A stretch of 64,000 nucleotides of DNA. Origin: Thalassia testudinum. Its lineage: Eukaryota; Streptophyta; Magnoliopsida; Alismatales; Hydrocharitaceae. Position 1 is the first letter of the stretch. Each line of letters opens with the position of its first letter. The notes beneath the pieces are model-generated. The model searched no databases, was not told the origin of the DNA, and saw only the letters and a list, made by a program, of their open reading frames with translations. Of this stretch, positions 23,597 through 35,662 are shown in pieces. The DNA lies in contig JAZHRO010000046.1 in NCBI GenBank assembly GCA_037157565.1, forward strand, positions 13,552,501-13,616,500, in the 5' to 3' direction. The position numbers were made by a program, and so were the translations under genes.

Positions 23597-24985
23597 TCAC
23601 AGAATGTCTAGAGCAACTGTGTCTGGGACGGGTTCTAGAAGAATATGGTCAATAACAGGATTCAGATGTTGATTGTTGACTTTAAATGTGTTACCCGCCT
23701 TTGGGTCAGAAATCTGAACGACTCCATTTGGAAAAATCTGGTCAATTATGAATAGGCCATTCCATTTAGATCTAAGTTTGCCAGGAAAGAGCTTAAGTTT
23801 AGAATCAAATAACCAGACCTTCTGGTTTGGCTCAAAGCTCTTGCGGGAAATCAGTTGATCATGTAGAGCTTTGGTCCTAGACTTGTAGATCTTGGCATTC
23901 TCATAAGCATCGTTTCTAAGCTCCTCCAACTCAGATAGTTGGAGTTTCCTGGTCTTCCCAGCTAAATTCAGATCTAAATTGCATTGTTTGATCGCCCAGA
24001 ATGCCCTGTGTTCAATCTCTACGGGTAGATGGCATACCTTTCCATACACCAAACGGAATGGAGACATGCCGATGGGCGTTTTATACGCCGTACGGTAGGC
24101 CCAAAGAGCGTCCTCAAGCTTTTGAGTCCAATACTTGCGATCAGGCCTAACCATTTTTTGCAGAATGTTCTTGATCTCTCGATTGGAGATCTCAGCTTGT
24201 CCATTCGTCTGGGGATGGTAAGGTGTGGAAATTCAGTGATTAACCCCGCATTTGGCCATTAAATTCTAGAATTGGGCATTAGTAAAGTGAGTGCCACCAT
24301 CACTGATGATAATCCTCGGAATCCTGAACCTATTGAAGATATTTTTCTTGACAAAATTGATGACCACCTTGTGGTCATTGGTTCTGGTGGGAATCGCCTC
24401 AATCCATTTGGATACATAATCAACAGCAACAAGAATGTACTGATGTCCAAATGAAGGGATAAAGGGTCCCATGAAATCGATGCCCCAAACATCGAAAATT
24501 TCGATGGGAAGAATAGAGTTTAGGGTCATCATATCTCTCTTAGTTATGCTCTCGAGTGCCTGACATCGAGAACATGTCCTTGAGAAATCTTGGGCACCCT
24601 TGAATAAAGATGGCCAATAGGAGCCAGATTGCAAGATTTTTGCAGCTGTCTTTTTCCCGGAGAAATATCCACCACACCCAGATGCATGGCAGAACTCGAG
24701 TATACTGTTGAATTCATTCTTCGGTATACATCGGCGAATAATCTGATCAGAGCCGATGCGATACAGTTCAGAGTCCTCCCAGAAGTAGTATTTGGCCTCA
24801 AATTTGAGTCTATCCCATTGTTGCTTGGTCCAATCCTGGGGGATTTGACCAACGGCCAAATAATTAACAATGTCAGCAAACCATGGGGTGTGGACACCTA
24901 AAACTGTGAGAATAGTTTCATCCAGAAAAGTGTCAGCAATCGGAATGTCTGGACGAGAGGAATCACCAAGGAGTCTCGACAAATG
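23597..24985 (-). pseudogene. integrase of element B
   Basis: Zinc-binding region: [10 protein letters not shown]...CSRCQ, where the usual GGHF has become GGYF, losing one zinc-binding His. Core: VWGIDFMG (first Asp), ISDGGTHF (second Asp) and [14 protein letters not shown] (Glu) are all present. A TAG at 24266-24268 and a TGA at 24233-24235 break the frame between the second Asp and the Glu. The C-terminal part, from MVRPDRKYW (24154), is intact, with [19 protein letters not shown] and a natural TGA at 23597-23599. Nearest relative in the window: 18208-19389. Confidence 0.9.
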
Positions 24986-25402
24986 ATCCGCTACCACATT
25001 TTGTACCCCGATTTTATCCTTGATTTCAAGATCAAATTCTTGAAGCAGAAGAATCCAACAAATAAGCCGGGGTTTAGCATCCTTTTTGGCCAAGAGATGT
25101 CTCAAAGCCGAGTGGTCGGTATAGATGATAATATGAGACCCTAAGAGATAAGCCCTAAATTTTTCCAAAGCGAACACTGCAGCTAGTAATTCCTTTTCAG
25201 TAACAGTGTAATTCCTCTGGGCTTCATCCAGAGTTTTACTAGCGTAGTAAATGACAGAGGGCTTTCTATCAATTTTCTGACCCAGGACAGCCTCGACCGC
25301 GTAATCAGAAGCGTCGGTCATGATCTCAAAAGGGGTTGTCCAAATTGGTGGTTGCAAAATTGGAGCACATGTGACTGCCATTTTTAGGAAATCAAATGCC
25401 TT
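24986..25402 (-). pseudogene. RNase H domain of element B
   Basis: Continuous from the TGA at 25403-25405. [15 protein letters not shown] (Asp), [14 protein letters not shown] (Glu), [19 protein letters not shown] (Asp) and VVADHLSRL (Asp) are all present, so the domain itself looks catalytically complete, unlike the E copy. It sits between RT and INT in the same frame, as in all Ty3/gypsy pol genes. Confidence 0.9.
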
Positions 25403-26440
25403 TCAGAATGATTCGTCAAAAACAAATGGCATTTCTTTGGCAAGAAGATTGCTCAAAGGACGAGCAACCTTCGAGAAATTCTTGATGAATCTTCGATAAA
25501 ATCCCACATGGCTAAGAAATGATCGGATTTGTTTAACAGATGTGGGAGGAGGAAGTTTAGCGATAGCATCAACCTTAGCTTTATCCACTTCAATTCCCCG
25601 TTCAGAGATTCCATGACCCAAAACAATGCCTTCTTGGGTCATGAAATGACTCTTTTCCCAGCTAAGGAGCAATCGTGTTTTGATACATCGCTTAAGAATC
25701 ATTTCCAGATTAGCCAAACAAGAGTCAAATGATTCTCCGAAAATAGAGAAATCATCCATGAAGACTTCCATAAACTCTCCCACCATGTCAGAAAATATGG
25801 CTAGCATACACCTTTGAAAAGTCGCAGGTGCATTGCATAACCCGAAAGGCATCCTACGAAAAGCAAAGGTTCCGTAGGGACAAGTGAAAGTAGTTTTTTC
25901 CTGATCCTTGGGATGGATAGGAACTTGGTTGTATCCCGAGTAGCCATCAAGAAAACAGAAGTACTTCTGCCCAGCTAATTTTTCCAAGATTTGATCGATG
26001 AAGGGCAAGAGAAAATGATCATTTTTAGTGGCCGTGTTCAGCTTCCTATAATCAATACAAACCCTCCAAGAGGAAGCTGAACGAGTTGTGATAGATTCTC
26101 CTCTCTCGTTAGTCACAACGGTAATCCCGACTTTCTTCGGAACAATCTGTACGGGACTTACCTAGGGATTATCTGAGATTGGATAAATAATTCCTGCATC
26201 GAGCCACTTGATGATTTCCTTTTTGACCACTTCTAGCATATTTGGATTCAATCTTCTCTACATCTGGCGAGAAGGGCGGGATCCATCTTCCAAAAATATT
26301 CTATGATTACAATAAGATGGCTCGATCCCCCTTAAGTCATGAATGATCCAACCAATTGCCTCCTTATGTTCCTTCAGGACCTTGATCAATTTAATCTCTT
26401 GCTCCTTTGTCAATTTAGCACTGATAATCACAGGGAGCAT
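25403..26440 (-). pseudogene. reverse transcriptase of element B
   Basis: Copies element RNA into DNA. Seen in order: SWRVCIDYRKLN, FLDGYSGYNQ, FAFRRMPFGLCNAPATFQR, the catalytic VFMDDFSIFG (both Asp kept), SWEKSHF and FLSHVGFYRRFI. TAG codons at 26258-26260 and 26162-26164 lie before the first motif, in the linker from protease; a TGA at 25403-25405 separates it from RNase H. By comparison with E, the stops replace Gln or Trp codons. Otherwise full length for the family. Confidence 0.9.
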
Positions 26441-26458
26441 CTTCTGAGGTCCTAAAAA

Positions 26459-27661
26459 TTAATATTTCAAATTCTCAGGCAATGGTTTCAATTCAAGCTG
26501 GGGCGGGTTGATAATTGATGGTAGGGTAGATGCTGAAGATTCAACAAGAGGAAGAGGTTGTGAGTGAACAAAATCAATAACCTCTTCCAAGGATGTCAGG
26601 TCCGCCATAGAGGGTTGCAGGTCAAGTTCATCATCCAAAGAGGAACTTTCGATTGAAGAAACCATCAAATAAGTTTCAATGTTATCATTATCCTCATCAA
26701 GTTCCTCAATAAATCCACAATCCTCAAATTTGTTGATTACCTTAAAAATATCCAATTTCATTCGTTGGTCCCCAAAGGCGATTTCCATGCTACCGCTTTC
26801 ACAATTAATGTTGGCCTTAGTGGTAGCCAGGAATGGACGCTCCAGAATGATGGGCGTGTTCATTAGATTATCAGGTACATCCATGTCAAGGACAAGAAAA
26901 TCTATAGGAAAATAGAAATCCTTGACCTTAACTATAACATCTTCAATAACGCCTCGCGGGTTTGTGACCAAGCGGTCCGCTAATTGTAGCGTTACTGAAG
27001 TTGGTCGAAGTTCACCTAACCCAAACTTCTTATAAAGAGAAGTCGGAATTAGGTTGATGGATGCACCCAGATCCAAAAGTGCTCTATCAAATGTGTAATC
27101 TCCGATAACGCAAGAAATCAATGGAGCACTAGGATCTCTCTTTTTCTGAGGGAGGTAGTGCAGGATAACAGAACTAGCCTGCTCGAAGAGTACCACCTTC
27201 CTCGGAACAGATTCTCTCGACTTACGCTTTTGTGTACATAATTCCTTTAAAAATCTTGCGTAAGCCAATATGTGCTTGATAGCATCAAGAAGTGGGATAC
27301 TGATCTCAACATTCTTAAATAGATTCAGAAGCTCCTCATTGCTATCAACAGACTTCTTCTTCTTTGATTTGGTTAAGGCTTCAGGAAAAGGAATATGAAT
27401 CAGATCTTTGGAATCAGGTTCCTGAGCCTTGATTTCTCCTTCAGGATTCTCCTCTCTCTCCTCAGGTTCTTCAGGATTCAAAAGATCAGAGTAGTTTGGT
27501 TGTGGATCTTGAGTCTTCTTACCACTCCTCAAAGTGATAGAATTTGCAGATGAATAAGAATTTGGGTCTTGGGGAGGGTTAGGAAAGATTGGAGGGGCTT
27601 GATTAACCATGAATTGTTGATTTGCAGAAGAAGAAGAAGACGAGGAACCCTGCTCAACCAC
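26459..27661 (-). pseudogene. protease region of element B gag-pol
   Basis: A 400-codon open stretch between stops at 27662-27664 and 26459-26461. The first ~140 residues are a Ser/Glu/Lys-rich linker. An aspartic protease follows: PLISCVIGDYTFDRALL, active site DLGAS, INLIPTSLYKKFGLG, then LADRLVTNPRGVIEDVIVKV and ILERPFLATTKANINC. The acidic stretch EELDEDNDNIE follows, before the RT linker. The protease would cut the polyprotein into gag and pol products. Confidence 0.9.
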
Positions 27662-29278
27662 CTAAGCATGTGCATGTGGGTCTCCCTGATTTTCGTACCC
27701 ATGGGCTTGGTTGCCCGAATTCATAATATTTCGCGGGTTGGGTACGGGTTGGGATGGTAGAGATCCGGGTTGACGAGAGTTAGCAATGAGCCCGGATTGC
27801 AAGTTTTCCAGCGAGTTTTTCATTTGCCGCATGAGCTGGAGCATAGATCCTTGCATCTCTACCATTTGACAGTTCAAATCAGCCTGCCCTGCGGGTTGAC
27901 GGGCATTCCAAGCTGGCTGATTGACTTGATTTGGAGGCAACTGAGCATATACTTGACCCTGACCCATTGGTCGTTGCGGAGCATAGTTGCCAGGTCAGAA
28001 TTGGGTCTGTTGCCCTGGGTTTTTCCAAGAGAAGTTAGGGTGGTTTCTCCAACCTGGATTATAGGCATTAGAGTAGGGGTTGGATCTAACATTCTCTTGT
28101 ACAACACAGACATCCTCATAGGGTGAGGATGGAGAGAAAGAAAGGGAAGGATTAGAAAAACTGGGATCAAAGGCCCTAGTTTGGAACCCGTGGGGTTCTG
28201 AAAAATGCTGACTCACAGGTTGAGCCGCAATGAGTTGATTCATGAACTCCCATCTAGAAGGAGCTCGTGAGGAATGGAATCCCGAATTTTGGGATTGAGT
28301 GGATCGAGAGTTGTTCATAGAATTGCCAGCCATCTACTCTTCCATTCTCTTAGCAACCAAGTCCACCTTATCAAGTTTGTTACAAATCAATTCCATATCA
28401 AATGAATGAGAGTCATGGACTTCATTGACATTTGATCTGGGCTGCTGGGACCGGTTAAATGTATCCATGGAGGCATGATTGATTTAATTCTCACTCATTT
28501 CCTCAAATAAATCATGTGCACTATCTGCATCTTTATTGAGGAAATTGCCTCCGCAAGAAGCATCCACATGATTTCTGAGTTGCTTAGTCAACCCATGATA
28601 GAAGATCTGCACGAGTTGCCATTTCGGCACCTTGTGGTGTGGATACCTCTGCAATAAGTCCTAGAATCGCTCCCAGGCCACAAGAAACTACTCCCCTGGC
28701 TGCTGGGTAAAGGTAGTGATTGCCCGTCTCAAAGCATTGGTATGTCCGATTGGGAAGAATTTCTTTAGAAAGGTCGATTTCAACTCATTCCAAGTTGTAA
28801 TTGGTCTTCCTATTGTCTTATACCAATTCACGGCCTTATCCCTAAGAGAGTGGGGGATGAGCCTCATGATCATTTGCTTCTCATTTACGTTTCGTGCCTT
28901 GGTGGTCTGGACCAAAGTGGTCAAGTCCTCCAAGTGTTGAAACGGATCTTCGGAGCCAAGCCCATGAAAATGTTTAATCAGGCTTAACACCTGGGGCTTG
29001 ATTTCTATGTCACCGGCTGGAATCTGGACACCGGGACGTTCCCCATAGTTTGAAGGATCATAAAAATCCTTCAAGGGTTGAGTGCCCTGCATTCTCTGGA
29101 ACCATTCCTTCATTCTCTGCATTTGTTCCAGCTGCCTTCAAAATTCTTCCTGTGGATTTCCAAGCAAAGGAGGCTATTGGTCGGCCATGGGATCAATTTG
29201 ACCAAAATCCAATTTGCGCCTCCTAGAATGCTCTAATGGTCCTTCCAATCGGGGATTCAATGACCGTCTACCTAGCAT
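27662..29278 (-). pseudogene. gag of element B
   Basis: Start chosen at the ATG at 29278 (MLGRRSLNPRLEGPLEH), the conserved gag N-terminus. Capsid domain: ALRRAITTFTQQPGE preceded by AVNWYKTIGRPITTWNELK, a clear retrotrans_gag match. Next come a long linker and YNPGWRNHPNFSWKN (about 28040), then a coiled coil MLQLMRQMKNSLENLQ and the LPSQPVPNPRN block. There is no CCHC knuckle, as usual for Athila. Stops: 29174, 29138, 28688, 28661, 28484, 28334, 27995 and 27662. Gag would form the particle that packages the RNA. Confidence 0.9.
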
Positions 29279-30480
29279 AAACTAGGAGAAGGTCAGAAGG
29301 ACTGGGGATACGGACCCTGCAGCACAACAAAACAAGGCTGTCCTTAAGTGGGGTAGCCTAAGGATCTACTAACTCCCAAAACCCGCCTTAAGACTGTAAA
29401 TGATTTACTCTACTTGCGTCTGTTTAATCCAACCAATTAGAAGGAGGGACTGGGGAGAAGGTTCTTCCTTCGGCTTTCGCCTCCAATTCCTAGTGTACCC
29501 CCCAGCCGCGGTCGTTTGACGCTACTCCCTTAGCTAGACATCAGATTAATTAGTACAAGTAGGTTAATCAAAAACAATCTTAGACTAGGCCCTGAAGAGC
29601 GAATCATACCTTAAGGCCAACGTCTACTCAATTTTATTAAGGCATGGGATTGTGGTTCTTATGGAATGTGATGGGCCCTTAAAATGGGTTGTGCCCTTAA
29701 TGATTGATTGAGATTTGTGTAAGTGAGTGCACAACCAGGGTTTTCAAGCAAGATTATTTGTGATGTGTGAATTTTAATGTTCAAATCTTGCTTAAGTAGC
29801 TTTTAGGGTTTCAAATTAGGTGGATTGCAATCAAATTTCTAGGCAAACCAAGTTGTCAAACACGGGTGAAGATTATTTTCCTTTAAAACCAGAAACAAAC
29901 TGGAGTGCCTGGAATAGACCTAGATTAAAAACCCTAAGGAGGAGCTACTTGATGAGTTGATTTTAAATAGAGTGATGCGGCCCAAACAACTTAAACAATT
30001 GGCCACAAATGCACCACTAAGTTAGGCACTCAAAGATAGTTAACCTAGAATGATTTCTACTCTTTTATGTGTTGCTTTGTGTGTACCGGTCCCACAGACC
30101 AAAACCCGGTTGAGTAGAAACAAATCAATCTGTGTACGTTGTGTGTGTTTGTTGCAAATTGCCCCACAAAATTATCTTTTTGTTATTTTTTTATAAATGA
30201 GGGTGGAATGAATGTGAGTGAGAATCCAAACAACCAAACTATTCCTAGGATTTATGCAAACACCTAGGTTAATTGGAATTTGGATTTAATGTGGCGAATG
30301 AAATCTATTGAGGGGAAAAGAATAGGGAGCACTTACAGTTGTCTTCAACTGCACTTTACTCCAGTCTACCGGCTGATGATTCCCTGATGGAGGTCTCTGC
30401 AAAATAATAGACAGAAGAGAAAGAAAGTTAGAAAACAATAAAGTGCAAGAAATGCGAAAAGAAGATCGAAAATCGTTGCC
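29279..30480 (-). other. 5' leader of element B
   Basis: About 1.2 kb, no coding frame, between PBS and gag. AT-rich with a GC-richer patch at 29440-29540 just before gag. Confidence 0.7.
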
Positions 30481-30498
30481 TCCCCGGCAACGGCACCA
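30481..30498 (-). other. primer-binding site of element B
   Basis: Minus strand TGGTGCCGTTGCCGGGGA, followed by GGCAACG, three bases from the LTR end. One transition away from TGGCGCCGTTGCCGGGGA. Complementary to the 3' end of a tRNA-Asp as known for Athila-like elements. Confidence 0.9.
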
Positions 30499-30501
30499 AA
30501 A

Positions 30502-32172
30502 TGTTGAACGTACAAATTGCTACTCTAACGTGTTTGGTTTTAAAACCTTGTCGTTGTAGCTTGAAAGTGAAGAATTCGTGTTCAACAAATAAAATTTATA
30601 CCGAAATTGAAATTTCGGGTCGAACACAGGGAGGCTACGTCGATCTATATTCGCAATTATATTTTTTTAGAATTTTTCTTGAAAAGCGAGGCGATGTAAT
30701 TATAATGAAGCTATCGGACTAAAAGGAAGAGAGAGAGAGAGACAGAAAACATGCATTAAATATTTCAAAATGTTTATATAATAAAACCAAATAAGAATTA
30801 CACTAGAAAGAGGGAAATCAGCTACATTAGAAAGCAAGAAAATTCTACACTAGAAAGCTGTAAAGAAGAATGGGAGAGAGAAGTTATCCTCCTCGACGAT
30901 CGCTTGGAGGACGAGCCGGACGGGACGATGCCTGGATGAAGGAGGATGGAGCAGGACAAAGGAGGATGAAGCAGAAGAACGGGAACAGGGCAGTAGGTCA
31001 TCGTCATCGCGGGATCCACTTCCAAATGGGGATGAAAATTTGGACTTTATCTCGCGAGGAGCATCCCTGGTGTGGGACAAGCTTCTCTTGAGCTTTGGAG
31101 AGGTAGAGAAGAGAAGGAAGGGATGAGAATTTCTTGTGGAGGGGGTCTCCTTTTATAGTTGCAAGGAGTGGGGGAAAATTGGTCATTACATCTTTAAAAC
31201 ATTAAATAAGGGGTCTTTACTGACGGATAAAACCGTCGCTAAAGCCCCATCGTCGGTGTAGTGGGCGCTGCTCGCGCGCTGCTGGCTTCCACGGGCGCTT
31301 AACGCTTACGCACGTTCGCTGAATCTTAGCGATCGGACGGTTTAAGATGCGCCTTCCCTGCTCCTCAACGCGTGCCCACCCGCATGCGATGCCGCTTGAG
31401 GCGCGGGCATGCGATAGCACGTGGGCGCTATTGAGCACCCACAGCCGCCTGATCAAGATCTGATGCTCGTATGCGCCCGCTCTTCCGTGCCGCACTCCAT
31501 CTAGCGCGATTCGATCCTTTGCCAGTGCCTATCGATAGGGCATTGAACCGCTGCGCTACGACGTCCAAAAGGTCGCGCGGACGTTTTCAAGCGTGCGCAT
31601 CCACAGCCGTTGGATCAAGATCCAACGGCCCAGAAGCGGTGCTCTGATTGAAGAAGAGAAGGTGCGATGGTGCTTGTGGGCCGATTGGATGGATGACATG
31701 GCGCCACATGGAGCCATCTTGGCTGTCCATATTTTGGATGATGTAGATGATGCCAAGGTTGTTGGATTGAGTCAATTTTCGCGTCGTTAGGTTGTGATCG
31801 TCAATCCAAATCCATCCGTGCGGTCGGATTTGTCATTTGAAGTATGGATTTACACCATCTTGGCCCTTGATCTTCTAGGATTCCTCGGTCTCTATCTGAT
31901 GCTACAGATGCTTGATTAGGGTGATCTTGGAGTCGTTGAACTCCAATCGTCGCCCTGATCATATCTGTACTGTTGGATCTTTGATCCGAGGCCCCGATGA
32001 AAAGTTTGCCCTATCCAAGCACATAAAGGGAGACAATTAACCTCCATTTTATTCAAACTACTCTCAATGCAAGATGATGCATGTTATGCAATATTTATAG
32101 CATGCAATGCAATCCTATGCTTAAGAACATGCATAAATAGACATCTTAAGTATTGTAAATGTGTTTACATCA
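30502..32172 (-). repeat. 5' LTR of element B
   Basis: 1671 bp, the partner of 20517-22198. TATAAAAG at 31150-31157. It contains a perfect palindrome CCGTTGGATC-AA-GATCCAACGG at 31607-31628 (decayed in the other LTR) and lacks most of one arm of the 12-bp hairpin described for the 3' LTR. Confidence 0.95.
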
Positions 32173-32177
32173 GTATC

Positions 32178-33970
32178 CATCCAAAAAATAAAAGAAACTG
32201 TGCCCAGCTAACCTTTCGAAGATCTGATCAATAAAAGGTAAAGGAAAATGACTCTTCATGGTAGCCGTGTTCAGTTTCCTAAATCGATGCACACTCGCCA
32301 CGAAGTTGCGGTGCAAGTCGGGATGGATTTGCCCTTATCATTCTTGATTAAGGTGAGTCCTGCTTTCTTGGGCACAATCTGCATAGGACTCACCCATTGG
32401 CTATCGAAAATTAGATATACAATGCTTTCATCTAGCCATTTAATGATCTCCTTCTTAACAACCTCCAACATATTCGGATTCAGCCAACTCTGAGGTTGTC
32501 TTGAAGGTTTCACCCCCTCATTCATGAAAATATGAGAAGTGCAATATGAGGGGCGAATCCCATGGAGATCAGCAATGCTCCACCCGTTAGCAGCCCTATG
32601 TGTTTGTAAAATAGAAATCAATTGATGCTCCTGTTTCGAGGCCAAGTGAGCACTAATAATCACGGGGTATGCCTCACTATCACCCAAAAACACATACTTG
32701 AGTGAATTAAGTAAGGGGTTCAATTCAATTACAGGTGGGTGGGAATCAGATTCGAGCATGGGAGGAGAAGAATCGATAACAGAAATCTGATAATCCTGAT
32801 ATGCGTGAATTCCCACTAATTCCCTACTTGTGAAGAGGTCGATCATGACTTCATTAACAAGAAACCCTCTTGTCGTAGTCACGCCATCTTGCATCAGTAG
32901 GGGCAAATCAGTAATTGGTGGAACAAGATAATCAGAATTTGGGGTGTCGTGATCAGATGAACACCCCAGACAATCAGATCCACGAGATGAAATGTGCTTC
33001 ACATTAGCCTCGGTCCGGTATGGATCAAGATCTAAAAGCCCTAACAATGAAGATGAATGTGACATTGGGTCATTACAAATAAGCCCAATGTTCCCACAAA
33101 AAGTCGAGTCTTCATCTTCACCATCCTCCTCTATCAGATCACAGTTGAAGTTTTGTGATGCCCTGAATATGTCCAGTCTGAGTGTTTTGTTTCCTAGGGC
33201 AATCTCCATACACCCAGATGCACAGTCGATATCCACACGAGTTGTCGCCAGAAATAGGTGACCTTGGATAATCGGTGCATTGCAGAGATTAGGAGGAACC
33301 TCCATATTGAGAACGAAAAAGTCCGCTGGAAAGCATAATCCATAGACCTTTACAATCATGTTTTCAACCACCCCCTCAGTGTTTTTACCGATCAGTTTGC
33401 CAACTATATGCTAACTGAGGTGGGTTTTAACTCTTTGAATCGAAATCGATCAAATACTATTGTGGGAGTTAGGTTGATGGACAAACCCAAATCAAGAAGG
33501 GCCTAATCAAATGGAGAATCCTACAAAAAGTAGGAAATAAGTGGGGTGCCAGGGTCTTTCTTTTTAGATAGTAAATCAGTTATAATCACAGTGCTAGCCT
33601 CTTTTGACAATACCACCTATCATCCGATTTTCTGCTGTCGCTTTGGGGTATAGTAGTCATTGAAGAACCTAGCGACAGTAGGGATGTGATCTATCACGTC
33701 GAGGAGAGGGACCTGAATGTGAACCTCTTTGAACATAGTTTTTAAGTCCTTGAAATTTCACGTACCCTTTTTCCATGCTAAATCTCTTATTAGAGCCTCG
33801 GGAAAAGGGACGAGAATCTCAGGGTTAACTGGTCTTTTGCCCTTATCTACGGTAGGTGGCTCCTGAGAGGAAGAAGGAGACGAGCCATCCTGCTGTAGTG
33901 GGCACGGAAAATCATGACCTATTTGCCTATGTGGTAGGTCCTATGTGGTCTTCCCACTCCTCAATGTGAC
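32178..33970 (-). pseudogene. protease and N-terminal RT of element E
   Basis: Protease N-terminal half at 33372-33600 (several stops), with the active site DLGLS instead of DLGAS. From 33371 an open stretch of 366 codons covers the second half of the protease (IIQGHLFLATTRVDIDC), a long acidic linker (LIEEDGEDEDS), YPVIISAHLASKQ and RT start motifs NPNMLEVVKKEIIKWLDESIVY and SWRVCIDL. A frameshift near 32270 and then the B insertion end it; RT continues at 20511. Order and orientation are those of a normal gag-pol. Confidence 0.8.
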
Positions 33971-34179
33971 AACCTTTGCATCAGCATACTATTCATGAGG
34001 TGGTGGAGGAGAGGAAGGGGCAGAGTAGAAGGGATTTTGCAATAGGTGGCTGACCCTGTACATAGCTAGGTTGTTCAGGAGGTGCTTGTAATATAGCATG
34101 TGCTTGTCCCTGTGGTGCCTAGAACCTAAGTGAGGTGCCCTAGTTCTGCACATATCTCGAGTTAGGGACAAGTTGGGAG

Positions 34180-35653
34180 GGCAAGGCTCCCTGTGATCTA
34201 TGCTCCTGCAGTAGCTGATTCTGCATGTTTTGAACGCTCTAAATCTGATCAGCCATAACCTTCATAATTTGCAAGCTGTCTTGAGTAGATTTTCGTATTA
34301 ACTCTTGCAGTTCCTTTTTAATGCCTCCAAAGGGTTGGCCCACTTTGGAGGGTGATTGGCAGCTTGGTGCAGCGTCTAATAAATAGAGCGGGATTTCTAC
34401 TGAGATGAGAATGGCTACTACCTCAGGTATGTGTTTTATGCATTCTCATGTTGTCTGGTCTGGTAGTGTGGATCTTGATTTGGTCTCTACAAGTTACTAG
34501 ACTAGGAAGAGTTAGAATGCTGGCACCAACCAAGATTATATGTCTCCGAATACGGGTTATTATGCCCTTAACCTTGGATAGAGTTGACATCTTTGTAAGC
34601 CAAAGATGTTTGAGATGCATATTCATCAAAGGAATACACACTAGAATCATCATGGGGTGCATAACCCTGATCATATGGTGCCAGATCCAGATTATTCACA
34701 GGTTCTTGATACACAGGATCCCACGAAGATGGAGAAGATACATCCCGAGTGAGTAAATGTACTCTAACAGGAGGGACTCAGGATGCGAAAGAAGAGTGAG
34801 ATGCAGTAGAATTGCCAGAAAATCTAGGTCGAGCTCGAATCAATTAGTCAAGCTTCTTGTCTAGCAGATCCACCTTATCCAGCTTCCTGGTGATAATGTC
34901 CATATCAGCTTGGGCAAATTCAGTGTGAGCTTCATGGACATTAACCTATTGTTGTCTAGGTCGTTGGAATTGGTTCATTGGCATAGCATCCATTGAGTTC
35001 TCTGCCAAGGACTCAAATAACTCGAATGTGATGTTCTTGTCCTTCGCGAGGAAATTCCTGCTGCTAGGTGCATCGGCCAGGTACCGATGTGTGTCATCCA
35101 ACCCATGGTAGAAGATTTGAGCTAAGTGCCACCTTGTTACACCATGGTGCAGGCATTTCCTGAGAAGATCATGGAATCTATCCCAGGTATCATGCAATTT
35201 TTCTACCGATCCTTGGGAGAAAGTCGTAATCGCACACCTTATTACGTTCATCCGACCAATTGGGAAGAACTTTTGAAGGAATTCATGACGTAATTCTGCC
35301 TAGGTTCCAATCGGCCTCCCGATGGTCTTGAACCAATAAGAAGCTTTATCCTTAAGGGAGAATGGAAAAAGTTTCATGAGAACGATCCCTAAATCAACAT
35401 TTCTGGGTCAAAATGCTTCTGCGATTTGACTTAAATCCTCGATGTGCTAGAAGGGATCCTCATTCAAGTTTCCATGAAAATAAGTCTGAATCAGACTTAT
35501 TACATTGGGCTTAAGCTTGAATGCATCTCCACTTGTGGGAATCCAAACTTAGGGTGCCAAAATCATAGCCGTTAGATCATAGAAGTCCTACAGTTGTTCT
35601 CTGTGTGGTGGATGCTGCATCAAATCCAATGTGTTCAAGATCCTGTCAATATT
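34180..35653 (-). pseudogene. gag of element E (main part)
   Basis: Starts abruptly at 35653 with LNIDRILNTLDLMQ (N-terminal coiled region), then a DFYDLTAMILAP block like DFYDPSNYGERPG of element B. The capsid follows, best preserved from 35251: MNVIRCAITTFSQGSVEKLHDTWDRF and LAQIFYHGLDDTHRYLAD. Near 34530 there is YNLGWCQHSNSS, a decayed form of YNPGWRNHPNFSW. Many stops. The missing N-terminal codons are at 5652-5758 on the other strand. Confidence 0.75.
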
Positions 35654-35662
35654 CAAGTAGTA
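35646..35662. other. right breakpoint of the ~29.9-kb inversion
   Basis: Left: E gag read on the minus strand. Right: LTR-D interior, aligning with about 49910 of the full copy. Reciprocal partner of the joint at about 5758. Confidence 0.75.

Larger units (their letters stand above)
20517..32172 (-). mobile_element. complete but dead Athila-type element B
   Basis: 11,656 bp, bounded by LTRs 20517-22198 and 30502-32172 and by perfect TSDs GTATC (20512-20516 and 32173-32177). Order on the minus strand: 5' LTR, PBS, leader, gag-PR-RT-RNaseH-INT in one frame, PPT2, 3' non-coding region, PPT1, 3' LTR. In the first ~190 bp the two LTRs differ by about 5%, so the insertion is of moderate age. It interrupts the reverse transcriptase of E. 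The gag-pol frame (29278 to 23597) carries 14 internal stops (eight TAG, four TGA, two TAA) but appears not to be shifted. Confidence 0.95.
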
